Shown in pieces: positions 33,224 to 42,288 of a stretch of 64,000 nt of DNA. The position numbers and the translations under genes were made by a program. The stretch comes from Qipengyuania pelagi (lineage in GTDB: Bacteria > Pseudomonadota > Alphaproteobacteria > Sphingomonadales > Sphingomonadaceae): contig NZ_WTYD01000002.1 in the NCBI RefSeq assembly GCF_009827295.1, positions 310,001 through 374,000 of the forward strand, written 5' to 3'. How positions within the stretch are numbered: the stretch's first letter is position 1; each line of letters begins with the position of its first letter. The notes below the pieces were generated by a model. It did no database searches and had not been told where the DNA came from. It was given only the letters and a program-made list of their open reading frames with translations.

Positions 33224-33246
33224 TGCGCTTCCCCTCACCATCCTCC

Positions 33247-33333
33247 CGTCATTGCGAGCGGAGCGAAGCAATCCAGAGCGGTGCGCGATCCGCCCCTGGA
33301 TTGCCGCGTTGCCCGCGGCTCCTCGCAATGACG
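33247..33333. repeat. CATTGCGAGG-type palindromic repeat, copy 2 (inside the SUF operon)
   Basis: The 87 bp element starts CGTCATTGCGAGCGGAGC and ends GCTCCTCGCAATGACG, with internal AATCCAG/CTGGATT arms. It matches the ends and layout of copy 1 at 29775. It occupies most of the 130 bp between the DUF559 gene and sufC and could form a long hairpin in the operon mRNA. Confidence 0.75.
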
Positions 33334-33353
33334 AAAATTGTAGAGAAACTCTG

Positions 33354-34118
33354 ATGCTCGAAATCAAAGACCTCCACGCCGAAATCCCTGATGTGAACGG
33401 GGGCAAGCAAATCCTCAACGGCCTCTCGCTCACCGTGAATGCGGGCGAGGTTCATGCCATCATGGGCCCCAACGGCGCGGGCAAATCGACGCTCGCCTAT
33501 GTGCTGGGCGGTCGGCCCGGTTACGAAGTGACCGGCGGCAGCGTGAAATTCGCGGGCGAGGACCTGCTCGAAATGGACCCGCACGAGCGCGCGGCGGCTG
33601 GCCTTTTCCTCGGCTTCCAGTATCCGGTCGAGATCCCCGGCGTCTCCAACGTCCAGTTCCTGCGCGAGGCGTTGAACGCCCAGCGTCAGGCGCGCGAGGA
33701 AGAGCCGCTGACCGGCGGCGAATTCCTGAAACACGCCAAGGAACAGGCGGCGCTGCTCAAGCTCGATATGGACATGCTCAAGCGGCAGGTGAATGTCGGC
33801 TTTTCGGGCGGCGAGAAGAAGCGCGCCGAAATGGTGCAGATGGGCATCCTCGACCCGAAGCTGGCCGTGCTCGACGAGACCGATAGCGGGCTCGACATCG
33901 ATGCGCTGAAGACGGTCGGCAACGGCATCAACGCGATCATGCGCAAGCCCGACAAGGGCGTGCTGCTGATCACGCATTACCAGCGCCTGCTCGATTACGT
34001 GAAGCCGGATTTCGTCCACATCCTGTCGCAGGGGCGGATCGTGAAGACGGGCGAGGCGGACCTTGCGCAGCGGCTCGAGGCCGAAGGCTATGACGCGGTG
34101 ATGGCGGAGGTGGCGTGA
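33354..34118 (+). CDS. sufC: SUF system ATPase SufC
   Basis: A 254-residue ABC-type ATPase of the SufBCD scaffold. Motifs in order are Walker A GPNGAGKSTL (about residues 36-45), a Q-loop in GFQYPVEIPG, the signature NVGFSGGEKKRAEM, Walker B LAVLDETDSGLD and the switch His in LLITHYQRLL. ATG 33354 starts the standard MLEIKDLHAEI. The stop overlaps the GTG of sufD. Confidence 0.96.
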   Translation: MLEIKDLHAEIPDVNGGKQILNGLSLTVNAGEVHAIMGPNGAGKSTLAYVLGGRPGYEVTGGSVKFAGEDLLEMDPHERAAAGLFLGFQYPVEIPGVSNVQFLREALNAQRQAREEEPLTGGEFLKHAKEQAALLKLDMDMLKRQVNVGFSGGEKKRAEMVQMGILDPKLAVLDETDSGLDIDALKTVGNGINAIMRKPDKGVLLITHYQRLLDYVKPDFVHILSQGRIVKTGEADLAQRLEAEGYDAVMAEVA

Positions 34119-34888
34119 GCGAAGCGATCATTCTCCCGACACGGAAAGACGAAGCCTGGCGCTATTCGGACACGGATGCGCTGGAGGGCATGGACCTCCG
34201 CACGCTCGACCAGTGGCGCGATATCGAGGTCGCGGAGGGCGAGACCTTTCGTGACACCATCGTGATCGCCGATGAGGGCGATGCGGTCAGCGATGCAACC
34301 GAACTGCACCGCCTGCGCATAGATGTGCGCCGTAACGCCACCTGCGAGATCTTCGGCGTGATCGCCTCGGGCCGGTTGGGCCGGGTCGAGATGGTCGTGA
34401 TGATCGAGGAAGGCGGGCATTTCGAATTCGGCGGCGTGACGGTGGGCGGGCGCGACACGACGCGCGAATTCGTCACGCGGATCGCGCACGATCACCCCAA
34501 CGCCACCAGCAATCAGGTGGTGCGCGGCGTCCATTGGGGGCAGGGCACGGGCAATTTTCTCGGCCGGATCGACGTCGCGCGCGATGCGCAGAAGACCGAT
34601 GCCAAACAGGACTTCAAGGGCCTGCTGCTGGAAAAGGGGGCGAGCGTGAACTCGGTCCCCCAGCTCGAAATCTATGCCGACGACGTCAAATGCGCCCACG
34701 GCGCCACGGTCGGTCAGCTGGACGAACAGGCGCGCTATTACATGGCGGCGCGCGGCCTGCCGCCGGAAACCGCGCGCAAGCTGCTGGTCCGCGCCTTCCT
34801 GGGCGATGCCTTCGTGGCTCTGGACGACGAGGCTGAGAGCGAGCGCCTGATGGATGTCGCGCTGGGCAAGCTGGACCGGCATCTGTGA
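34115..34888 (+). CDS. sufD: SUF scaffold subunit SufD
   Basis: A 257-residue SufD, shorter than the enterobacterial form, with the beta-helix core and C-terminal segment YADDVKCAHGATVGQLDEQA, RYYMAARGLPPETARKLLVR and AFLGDAFVAL. The conserved His in CAHGATVG is the residue implicated in cluster transfer between SufB and SufD. GTG 34115 overlaps the sufC stop, and its own stop overlaps the GTG of sufS, indicating tight translational coupling. Confidence 0.92.
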   Translation: MSEAIILPTRKDEAWRYSDTDALEGMDLRTLDQWRDIEVAEGETFRDTIVIADEGDAVSDATELHRLRIDVRRNATCEIFGVIASGRLGRVEMVVMIEEGGHFEFGGVTVGGRDTTREFVTRIAHDHPNATSNQVVRGVHWGQGTGNFLGRIDVARDAQKTDAKQDFKGLLLEKGASVNSVPQLEIYADDVKCAHGATVGQLDEQARYYMAARGLPPETARKLLVRAFLGDAFVALDDEAESERLMDVALGKLDRHL

Positions 34889-36102
34889 GCGAAGCGGGTG
34901 TCCTTTCACGCAAGGCGGATTTTCCCGGCCTCCTGACGGCGGACGGCAGGCCGTGGCATTATCTCGACACGGCGGCATCCGCGCAGAAGCCGCAAAAGGT
35001 GATCGACGCGATGACGCGCGCTTTGGGGGAGGATTACGCGACGGTGCATCGCGGCGTCTATGGCCGCAGCGCGCAGATGACGCTCGGCTACGAAGCGGCA
35101 CGGCGGCGCGTCGCGGAGTTCATCGGGGCGGAGGGCGAGGACGAGATCGTCTTCGTGCGCGGGGCGACCGAGGGGATCAACCTCGTCGCCCAGAGCTGGG
35201 GTGCGGCGAATCTGGGCGAGGGGGACCGGATCGTCCTCTCCATGCTGGAGCATCATTCCAACATCGTCCCCTGGCAGATGATCGCCGAGCGAACGGGCGC
35301 CGAAATCGACGTCTGCCCGCTGACCGAGGACGGGCGGATCGATCTCGGCGCGCTCGAGGCGATACTGACGCCGCGCACCCGGATGGTCGCGCTGGCGCAT
35401 GTCTCGAATGTGCTCGGATCGGTCCTCGACGCGCGCGCCGCCGCCGATCTGGCGCATTCCGTGGGCGCGAAACTGCTGCTCGACGGATGCCAGAGCACAC
35501 CGCGCATGGCGCTCGACATGAAAGCGCTGGCTTGCGATTTCTACGTCTTCTCCGGCCACAAGCTCTACGGGCCGACCGGGATCGGCGTGTTGTGGGGCCG
35601 CAAGGCACTGCTCGAAGAGATGCCGCCCTGGCAGGGCGGGGGCGCGATGATCGACAAGGTGGCGTTCGACGGGACCACCTATGCCCCGCCGCCGCAGCGC
35701 TTTGAAGCGGGCACGCCGATGATCACCGAAGCGATCGCGCTGCACGCCGCGATCGACTATGTCGCGGAGCAGGGGCCGGACCGGCTGTTCGCGCACGAAG
35801 CCGCGCTCGCCCGCACCTTGCGCGAGGAATTGCGCAGCCTCAATTCGGTCACGCTGTTCGGGCCGGAGGAAAGCGCGGGGATCGTCTCTTTCGCGCTTCA
35901 GGGGGTTCACCCGCACGATCTCGGCACCATATTGGACGAAGAAGACGTCGCGATCCGGGCCGGGCATCATTGCGCGCAGCCCCTGATGGAGCATCTGGGA
36001 GTCCCCGCCACCGCGCGGGCCAGTTTCGGCCTCTATTCCGACGAGAGCGACATCGCCGCGCTGCTGCGCGGGATCGAGCGCACACTCAAGATTTTCGGCT
36101 AG
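34885..36102 (+). CDS. sufS: cysteine desulfurase SufS
   Basis: A 405-residue PLP enzyme of group II cysteine desulfurases that supplies persulfide sulfur to the SUF scaffold. The PLP lysine is Lys226 in FYVFSGHKLYGPTG, and the persulfide cysteine is Cys363 in RAGHHCAQPLM. LEHHSNIVPWQ and DGCQSTPRM complete the cofactor pocket. No sufE or sufU is visible in the window, so the sulfur acceptor must be encoded elsewhere. Confidence 0.96.
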   Translation: MSEAGVLSRKADFPGLLTADGRPWHYLDTAASAQKPQKVIDAMTRALGEDYATVHRGVYGRSAQMTLGYEAARRRVAEFIGAEGEDEIVFVRGATEGINLVAQSWGAANLGEGDRIVLSMLEHHSNIVPWQMIAERTGAEIDVCPLTEDGRIDLGALEAILTPRTRMVALAHVSNVLGSVLDARAAADLAHSVGAKLLLDGCQSTPRMALDMKALACDFYVFSGHKLYGPTGIGVLWGRKALLEEMPPWQGGGAMIDKVAFDGTTYAPPPQRFEAGTPMITEAIALHAAIDYVAEQGPDRLFAHEAALARTLREELRSLNSVTLFGPEESAGIVSFALQGVHPHDLGTILDEEDVAIRAGHHCAQPLMEHLGVPATARASFGLYSDESDIAALLRGIERTLKIFG

Positions 36103-36111
36103 GATTTTCGT

Positions 36112-36624
36112 ATGAGCACCACGGAAAAGGATCAGGACTTTATCGCGGCGCCCTCGCCGACCGAGCAAGTCGTTTCGTCGGCGAAGCCCCCGCGTGCGCG
36201 CGTGTCCGATGCGGTCGATCCCGACGCGGAAGCCCCGCGCGAGAAGATGGAACGCAAGCGCGACTATCTCGAAGGGTTCCTCAAGAAACAGCCCGAAAGC
36301 GTTGGCGCGGGCGAACCCGGCGGCGAGCTTTACGAGAAGGTCATCGCGGCGCTGAAGGAGATCTACGACCCGGAAATCCCGGTCAACATTTACGATCTCG
36401 GCCTGATCTACGGGGTCGAGGTAGGCCCGGACAGCGATGTCGTCGTCACCATGACGCTGACGACCCCGCATTGCCCGGTCGCCGAGAGTATGCCGGGCGA
36501 GGTCGAACTGCGCGCCGCCAGCGTGCCCGGCGTGCGCGATGCCGAGGTGAACCTCGTCTGGGACCCGCCGTGGAGCCCGGAAAAGATGACCGACGAAGCG
36601 CGCCTCGAACTGGGAATGCTATGA
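36112..36624 (+). CDS. sufT: SUF-associated DUF59/MIP18-family protein
   Basis: A 170-residue protein with an Arg/Pro/Asp-rich N-terminal 65 residues and a C-terminal DUF59 domain: VIAALKEIYDPEIPVNIYDLGLIYG, then TMTLTTPHCPVAESMPGEV, which has the conserved Cys, and NLVWDPPWSPEKMT. Family members help to mature Fe-S proteins. It starts 9 bp after sufS and overlaps sufA by 4 bp (ATGA). Confidence 0.9.
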   Translation: MSTTEKDQDFIAAPSPTEQVVSSAKPPRARVSDAVDPDAEAPREKMERKRDYLEGFLKKQPESVGAGEPGGELYEKVIAALKEIYDPEIPVNIYDLGLIYGVEVGPDSDVVVTMTLTTPHCPVAESMPGEVELRAASVPGVRDAEVNLVWDPPWSPEKMTDEARLELGML

Positions 36625-36977
36625 CCGAGACGAAAACCCGCGAACGCCCCGCTGCGGTGAACCTCACCGCCTCTGCCGAACAGCGCGTGGCCGATCTGAT
36701 GGCGCGCGCGCCCGACGGTGCGATCGGCGTCAAGCTGTCGACCCCGCGCCGGGGCTGTTCCGGCCTCGCCTATTCGGTCGATTACGTGACCGAGGAAGCG
36801 AAATTCGACGAGAAGATCGAAACCCCCGGCGGCATTTTCTACATCGACGGGGCGAGCCTGCTCTATCTGGTCGGCAGCACGATGGACTGGCGCGAGGACG
36901 ATTTCACCGCCGGTTTCGTGTTCGAAAACCCCAACGCCAAGGGCGCCTGCGGATGCGGCGAAAGCTTCATGGTGTGA
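36621..36977 (+). CDS. sufA: A-type Fe-S carrier of the SUF operon
   Basis: A 118-residue A-type protein with cysteines Cys46 (RRGCSGLAY) and Cys110/Cys112 (GACGCGESFMV). It likely receives clusters from SufBCD and delivers them. ATG 36621 overlaps the DUF59 gene stop and gives the normal length; the long frame starting at 35970 is an overlap artefact. It is the last suf gene and converges with a lipoprotein gene. Confidence 0.93.
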   Translation: MTETKTRERPAAVNLTASAEQRVADLMARAPDGAIGVKLSTPRRGCSGLAYSVDYVTEEAKFDEKIETPGGIFYIDGASLLYLVGSTMDWREDDFTAGFVFENPNAKGACGCGESFMV

Positions 36978-36984
36978 AGCAGGC

Positions 36985-37446
36985 CTAGAGCCTCAGCGCC
37001 GCCACGCAGCGCGCCCGGTCCACATCCAGCCCATCGCTCGCCCGCCGCGCATCGACATAGGTGGCGGTCGGCTCTGCCCCTTGCGTCAGCGGATAGAGAT
37101 AGACGTCGAGCACGCACGCCTCACCGGTGAATTGCAGTTTCAGCGCATCGCCCTCGCGCACTTGCAGGCGGGGCGTCCCGAAGACCGCGGCCAGCGCGGC
37201 GGCATTGCTGCCGATCACGCCCTCGAGGCCGGGCATATTCATCACTCTCGGGGGGATGAAGGCACCGGGTCGGACGCTCGGCGCGGGAGTCGGGACGGTC
37301 ATCGGCGGCGGATTGGTTGGACGGGGCCGCTGCGCCTCTCCACCGGTTGCGGGCGTCCCCGCAGGCGGGGCGGTGACGCAGCCCGACAGGATGAGGGCCA
37401 GAGCGGCGACGGATGCCGACAGGCGAGCGAATTCAAACCGGCGCAT
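36985..37446 (-). CDS. putative lipoprotein
   Basis: A 153-residue protein with a lipoprotein signal ending LILSGC (Cys near residue 23), a Pro/Thr-rich linker (about residues 25-65), and a C-terminal domain ending in a disulfide-capable pair (GEACVLDVYLYP and DRARCVAAL). The motif MNMPGLEGVIGSNAAALAAVFG is clearly structured, but I do not recognise the family. ATG 37446 overlaps the end of the EI24 gene by 14 bp. Confidence 0.65.
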   Translation of the reverse strand: MRRFEFARLSASVAALALILSGCVTAPPAGTPATGGEAQRPRPTNPPPMTVPTPAPSVRPGAFIPPRVMNMPGLEGVIGSNAAALAAVFGTPRLQVREGDALKLQFTGEACVLDVYLYPLTQGAEPTATYVDARRASDGLDVDRARCVAALRL

Positions 37447-38140
37447 GGCGCGGCCTCCCATGGAACAGATGCGTGGCGCTCGCCGCGCCGATCACCGGGG
37501 CGAGCAGGTTGACGAAGGGGATCGCGAGCAGCGCCGCGACCACGCCGCCGAGGCAAAAGCGCGTGAGGCCGCCCACCGATGATGCCCCAGCGGTTCGGGA
37601 TGAGGCATGGCGCAGCGCGACCATCTCGGTCAGCTCACGGCCCAGCAGCAGCGCGTTGACGAACCAGAACAGCAATGCGGTGCCGATCCCGGTGACCAGC
37701 AGGACCAGTGCGAAGGGCAGGGCGACGAGATTGAACGCGATGGCCCGCACCGCGCCGCGCGCGCCATTGGCGATATCCTCGCGCAAGGGCAGCGTGCGTG
37801 CGCTGATCGCGGCCTGCGGATAATGACGCGCCTCCACCGCCTGCACGATCTCGTCGGCGAAGAGCTGGATCACGGCGAGCGCGACCACGCGGAACAGGAA
37901 CCACGCGGCGAGCAGGCCAAGGACGAGTGCGACCACCCCCGCGATCCCGTCGCTGTAATCGGCGGGCAGGGTGGCGACGATCCACTCCTCGATCGCCGCA
38001 TCGAGCGCCCACCACAGAGCCGCGCCGAGCGCCGCGAAGATCGCCAGCGTCAGCGCCGCCGACTTCGCCAGCACGCGCAGGATCGCGCGGTCGCCGAGCT
38101 GGGCGATCGACAGGGCAAGGGCCCGGGGCAGGCTCGTCAT
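37433..38140 (-). CDS. EI24-domain membrane protein
   Basis: A 235-residue inner membrane protein with four or more hydrophobic segments (about residues 25-48, 65-95, 135-165 and 200-225), resembling the EI24/CysZ-like family. A typical pattern is LPLREDIANGARGAVRAI and FNLVALPFALVLLVTGIGTA. Bacterial members include sulfate permease-like CysZ, but no sulfate genes are adjacent, so the substrate is open. It diverges from the adenosine kinase gene. Confidence 0.75.
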   Translation of the reverse strand: MTSLPRALALSIAQLGDRAILRVLAKSAALTLAIFAALGAALWWALDAAIEEWIVATLPADYSDGIAGVVALVLGLLAAWFLFRVVALAVIQLFADEIVQAVEARHYPQAAISARTLPLREDIANGARGAVRAIAFNLVALPFALVLLVTGIGTALLFWFVNALLLGRELTEMVALRHASSRTAGASSVGGLTRFCLGGVVAALLAIPFVNLLAPVIGAASATHLFHGRPRHAPV

Positions 38141-38263
38141 TGCAGGCTCGTCATCAGCGGCGCGGAGTGGAAGAGGGCAGACCCCAAGTCAATCGCGCCC
38201 TTGGCCTCGATCCGCCGAACGGCTAACCGCGCGCGACGTAATGCCGTTTTCACTGGAGTTTTC

Positions 38264-39286
38264 ATGACCGACACCGCCGCCCCGACCAAATACGACGTCA
38301 TCGCCATCGGCAACGCCATCGTCGACGTGATGGCCCCGTGCGAGGATGCGCTGATCGGCGAGCTCGGTCTGAACAAGGGCGGGATGACGCTGGTCGACAC
38401 CGAGCGGGCCGATGAGCTTTATCAGGCGATGGGCCCGGCGAAGGAAATCTCCGGCGGATCGGCGGCGAACACGCTGGCGGGCATGGCGGCTCTGGGTGCG
38501 AAATGCGCCTTCGTGGGCCAGGTGGCGGACGATCAGCTGGGCGAGGTCTTCACCCACGACATCCGCGCCATCGGCGTCGCTTACGAGACTCCCGCTCGCC
38601 CGGCCGAGGGTGGCGAGGACAGCCTCCCCACCGCACGCTGCCTCATCTTCGTGACGCCCGATGGCGAGCGGACGATGAACACGTTTCTCGGCGCGACGCA
38701 GTTCCTGCCCGCCGAAGCGCTCGACGACGATCTGATCGCGAGCGCGGGCATCCTCTATCTCGAAGGCTATCTCTGGGACCCGGAAGAGCCGCGCCGCGCC
38801 ATGCGCCGCGCGATCGAGGTGGCGCGTAAGTCGGGGCGCAAGGTCGCCTTCACTGCCAGCGAAAGCTTCGTGATCGATCGCCATGGCGACGATTTCCGCG
38901 CGCTGATCGACGAGGGCCAGATCGACATCCTGTTCGTCAACGAAACCGAACTGGCGACGCTGACGGGCGAGAGCGATTTCGACGCGGGCCTCGCCAGATT
39001 GAGCGGCAAGATCCCAACCGTCGTCGCCACGCGCAGCGCCAGGGGTGCGGTCGCGGTGCAGGGGGAAACCCGCGCCGAAGTCCCCGCCGAGCCGGTCGAC
39101 AAGGTCGTCGACACCACCGGCGCGGGCGACCTGTTCGCGGCGGGTTTCCTGACCGGCCATGCGCGCGGCGAATCGCTGGAGACCTGCCTCACCATGGGCG
39201 CGGTCTGCGCGGCGGAAATCATCTCGCATTACGGCGCCCGCAGCGAAGCCGACCTCAAGGCACTGGTTGAGAAGCGGCTGGGATGA
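38264..39286 (+). CDS. PfkB-family kinase, probable adenosine kinase
   Basis: A 340-residue ribokinase/PfkB-family protein. It starts MTDTAAPTKYDVIAIGNAIVD; the substrate and ATP motifs are EISGGSAANTLAGMAALG and the C-terminal VDTTGAGDLFAAGFLTGHARG, with the catalytic Asp. Alphaproteobacterial relatives are annotated adenosine kinase. ATG 38264 is used; the longer frame upstream covers the opposite-strand EI24 gene. It converges with purD after 4 bp. Confidence 0.88.
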   Translation: MTDTAAPTKYDVIAIGNAIVDVMAPCEDALIGELGLNKGGMTLVDTERADELYQAMGPAKEISGGSAANTLAGMAALGAKCAFVGQVADDQLGEVFTHDIRAIGVAYETPARPAEGGEDSLPTARCLIFVTPDGERTMNTFLGATQFLPAEALDDDLIASAGILYLEGYLWDPEEPRRAMRRAIEVARKSGRKVAFTASESFVIDRHGDDFRALIDEGQIDILFVNETELATLTGESDFDAGLARLSGKIPTVVATRSARGAVAVQGETRAEVPAEPVDKVVDTTGAGDLFAAGFLTGHARGESLETCLTMGAVCAAEIISHYGARSEADLKALVEKRLG

Positions 39287-39290
39287 CGCC

Positions 39291-40577
39291 TCACCCCCGT
39301 TCGCGCCGGACCTCGCGCTGGCCGATGTCGCGGCGGCAGAAACCGTCGGGGAAATCCACCGCATCGACCGCGTGATAGGCGGCGGCCTGGGCCTCGCCGG
39401 CGCTCGCCCCGCGCGCGGTAACGTTGAGGACGCGCCCGCCAGTCGCAGTCAGGCTCTCGCCGTCATGGGCCGTGCCCGCGTGGAACACCTTGGCCCCGTG
39501 CGCTTCGGAATGGCCGAGATCGATCGTGCCGCCCTTTTTGGGCGTGCCGGGATACCCTTCCGCCGCCATCACCACCGTCAGCGCGAAATCGTCGCTGAAG
39601 CGCGGCGGTTCGATCTCGCCCAGCCTTCCCTCGGCGCAGGCGAGCATGATCTCGCCGAGATCGCTCTCCAGCCGCATCATCAGCACCTGGCATTCGGGAT
39701 CGCCGAAGCGGACATTGTATTCGATCAATTGCGGCCCGCTCTCGGTCAGCATCAGCCCGGCATAGAGCACGCCCGAAAACGGCGTTCCGGCCTCGCGCAT
39801 CGCGGTAACAGTCGGCTCGATGATCGTGCGCATGGCCTGGGCCTGCAATTCGGCGCTCAGCACCGGGGCGGGGGAATAGGCGCCCATCCCGCCAGTGTTG
39901 GGCCCGGTATCGCCTTCGCCCACGCGCTTGTGGTCCTGCGCAGTGCCGAAGGGGACGATATGGGTCCCGTCGGTCAGGGCGAAGAAGCTCGCTTCCTCGC
40001 CGGTCAGGAACTGTTCGATCACGACTTCCGCGCCCGCAGCCCCGAACCTGCCGTCGAACATGTCGGACAGGGCGTGCTGCGCCTCCTCGCGCGTTTCCGC
40101 GATCACCACGCCCTTGCCCGCGGCCAGCCCGTCGGCCTTGAGGACGAAGGGCGGATCGAAGCGTTTGAGCGCGCCCCAGGCGGCCTCGAGCGATGTCGCG
40201 CGGATGTAACGCGCGGTGGGGATATCGGCCCGCTCGCACAAATCCTTGGTGAAGCCCTTGCTGCCTTCGAGCTGCGCGGCGGCTTTGGACGGTCCGAATA
40301 CCGGCACGCCGGAATCGCGCAACGCGTCGGCCAGCCCTTCGACCAGCGGAACTTCCGGCCCGACGACCACGAGGCCGATCGTGTTCTCGGCGCAGAAGCG
40401 CGCCACCGCATCATGATCGCCCATGTCGAGGGCGACGAGCTGGGCATGATCCGCTATCCCCGGATTGCCCGGCGCGGCGAACAGCGTGTCGCCTTCGCCA
40501 GCCACCAGCCGGGATTGCGCCAGCTTCCACGCCAGCGCATGTTCGCGCCCGCCCGAGCCCAGCAACAGGATATTCAT
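39291..40577 (-). CDS. purD: phosphoribosylamine-glycine ligase
   Basis: A 428-residue ATP-grasp enzyme of purine synthesis (GAR synthetase). It opens [20 protein letters not shown], the family N-terminus, and contains [29 protein letters not shown] and [19 protein letters not shown] (metal/ATP ligands). Its start codon overlaps that of xseA on the opposite strand: the CATG at 40575-40578 serves both genes. Confidence 0.95.
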   Translation of the reverse strand: MNILLLGSGGREHALAWKLAQSRLVAGEGDTLFAAPGNPGIADHAQLVALDMGDHDAVARFCAENTIGLVVVGPEVPLVEGLADALRDSGVPVFGPSKAAAQLEGSKGFTKDLCERADIPTARYIRATSLEAAWGALKRFDPPFVLKADGLAAGKGVVIAETREEAQHALSDMFDGRFGAAGAEVVIEQFLTGEEASFFALTDGTHIVPFGTAQDHKRVGEGDTGPNTGGMGAYSPAPVLSAELQAQAMRTIIEPTVTAMREAGTPFSGVLYAGLMLTESGPQLIEYNVRFGDPECQVLMMRLESDLGEIMLACAEGRLGEIEPPRFSDDFALTVVMAAEGYPGTPKKGGTIDLGHSEAHGAKVFHAGTAHDGESLTATGGRVLNVTARGASAGEAQAAAYHAVDAVDFPDGFCRRDIGQREVRRERG

Positions 40578-42033
40578 GGCCGATTACCTCTCAGACGACG
40601 AAACTGACGCCGGGCTGGTAGCGCGGGAGAATGACGGCGACAACGCCCAGGCCTATTCGATCAGCGAGATATCGAACCTCTTAAAGCGCACGGTGGAGGA
40701 TCGCTTCGGCTTCGTGCGGCTGCGCGGCGAATTGTCGGGGGTGAAGCGGGCGGCCTCGGGCCATCTCTATTGCGCGCTCAAGGACGAGAAGGCGGTGATC
40801 GACGGCGTCATGTGGCGCGGCAACACGCAGCGCCTGCCCTTCAAGCCCGAGGACGGGCTGGAGGTCGTCGCGAGCGGTAAGCTGACGACCTATCCCGGAC
40901 GCTCCAAATACCAGATCGTGATCGAGCGGATGGAGCTGGCGGGCGAGGGCGCGCTGCTGGCGCTGCTGGAAAGGACCCGCGCGCGTCTGGCGGCGGAGGG
41001 CCTGTTCGACGAGGGACGCAAGCGCGTGCTCCCATTCCTGCCGCGCACGATCGGCGTGGTGACCTCGCCCACCGGCGCGGTGATTCGCGACATTCTGCAC
41101 CGGCTGGCAGACAGGTTTCCCAGCCGCGTGATCGTGTGGCCGGTGCTCGTGCAGGGGCAGGGCGCTGCCGAGCAGGTTGCAGGCGCGGTGCGGGGCTTTT
41201 CCGAGATGGATAGGGACCATCCCGACCGGCCCGATCTGGTGATCGTGGCGCGCGGGGGCGGCTCGATCGAGGATCTGTGGAGCTTCAACGAGGAGATCGT
41301 GGTCCGCGCCATCGCTGGATCGACGATCCCCACGATCAGCGCGGTCGGGCACGAGACCGATACCACGCTGGCCGACTTCGCCGCCGACGTCCGCGCGCCG
41401 ACGCCGACCGCCGCGGCGGAGCGGGCGGTGCCGGTCAGGGCCGACCTCGCCGTCATGCTCGCCGATCTCGGCCATCGCCAGCGCCAATGCGCCGCCCGTC
41501 CGGTCGCTTTGGGGCGCGAGAGGCTGGAGGCGCGGGTCCAGCGGATGCCGAAGCTGGAAGCCCTGCTCCAGCCCAAGGCGCAGAGGCTGGACGAAGCGGG
41601 CGAGCGGTTGAAACGGGGGCTGCTCGATCGTGCGGCTTCGGGACGGCAGAAGCTCGGCGAATTGCGGCTGACGCCTGCCGTGCTGCATCGCAATCTGCGC
41701 GATGCCGGGCGCGATCTTGCCACGTTGCGCTTGGCCCCGGTGCTCGTCGAGCGCCGCATCGCCGATTCGCGCGAAAGGCTGGCGGGTACGGTGCGCGTGA
41801 TGCGCTCGCTCGATCCCGATGCGGTGCTGGCGCGCGGCTATGTCAGGGTGACGGGGGCGGATGGCCGGACGCTGACCGACCGGGCGGCGGCGGGCAAGGA
41901 AGCGGCACTGACGCTCAAGTTCCGCGATGGCGATCTGGCAGCGGTCCCGGCAGGAGCGCCGGCCGCCCCGCCCGTCAAACGCCCTAAAAGGCAAAGCGCC
42001 GCTTCGCCGGGTCAGGAAGATTTGTTCGGATGA
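40576..42033 (+). CDS. xseA: exodeoxyribonuclease VII large subunit
   Basis: A 485-residue ExoVII large subunit. It has the N-terminal OB fold ([25 protein letters not shown]), the catalytic region [36 protein letters not shown] and [24 protein letters not shown], and a coiled-coil C-terminal half. The small subunit xseB is not in the window. ATG 40576 shares its first two bases with the purD start codon. The open upstream extension overlaps purD and is not supported. Confidence 0.93.
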   Translation: MADYLSDDETDAGLVARENDGDNAQAYSISEISNLLKRTVEDRFGFVRLRGELSGVKRAASGHLYCALKDEKAVIDGVMWRGNTQRLPFKPEDGLEVVASGKLTTYPGRSKYQIVIERMELAGEGALLALLERTRARLAAEGLFDEGRKRVLPFLPRTIGVVTSPTGAVIRDILHRLADRFPSRVIVWPVLVQGQGAAEQVAGAVRGFSEMDRDHPDRPDLVIVARGGGSIEDLWSFNEEIVVRAIAGSTIPTISAVGHETDTTLADFAADVRAPTPTAAAERAVPVRADLAVMLADLGHRQRQCAARPVALGRERLEARVQRMPKLEALLQPKAQRLDEAGERLKRGLLDRAASGRQKLGELRLTPAVLHRNLRDAGRDLATLRLAPVLVERRIADSRERLAGTVRVMRSLDPDAVLARGYVRVTGADGRTLTDRAAAGKEAALTLKFRDGDLAAVPAGAPAAPPVKRPKRQSAASPGQEDLFG

Positions 42034-42057
42034 GCGCGGCTTGCTAGGGAGCGACCC

Positions 42058-42288
42058 ATGTTGATGTCCTCCCGAGATCGAAGCGACGGCGAAGCCCGCT
42101 TGCAATATGGCCCCAACGGCTTTCGCGTGCTGCGCGCGGGCACTCATGTGTTCTGCGCGGTCAGCGGCCAGGCGGTCCCCTTGGAAGAGCTACGCTATTG
42201 GAGCGTCCACCACCAGGAAGCCTATGCCGGCGCGGAAATGGCCGCAAAGCGGATGGCCCAAGGGACGGCTCAGCGGGCCGATTCGTGA
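42058..42288 (+). CDS. DUF2093-family small protein
   Basis: A 76-residue protein with ARLQYGPNGFRVLRAGTHVF and LEELRYWSVHHQEAYAG, matching the DUF2093 family that often follows xseA in alphaproteobacteria. Function unknown. Its stop overlaps the GTG of the M23 peptidase gene. Confidence 0.85.
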   Translation: MLMSSRDRSDGEARLQYGPNGFRVLRAGTHVFCAVSGQAVPLEELRYWSVHHQEAYAGAEMAAKRMAQGTAQRADS

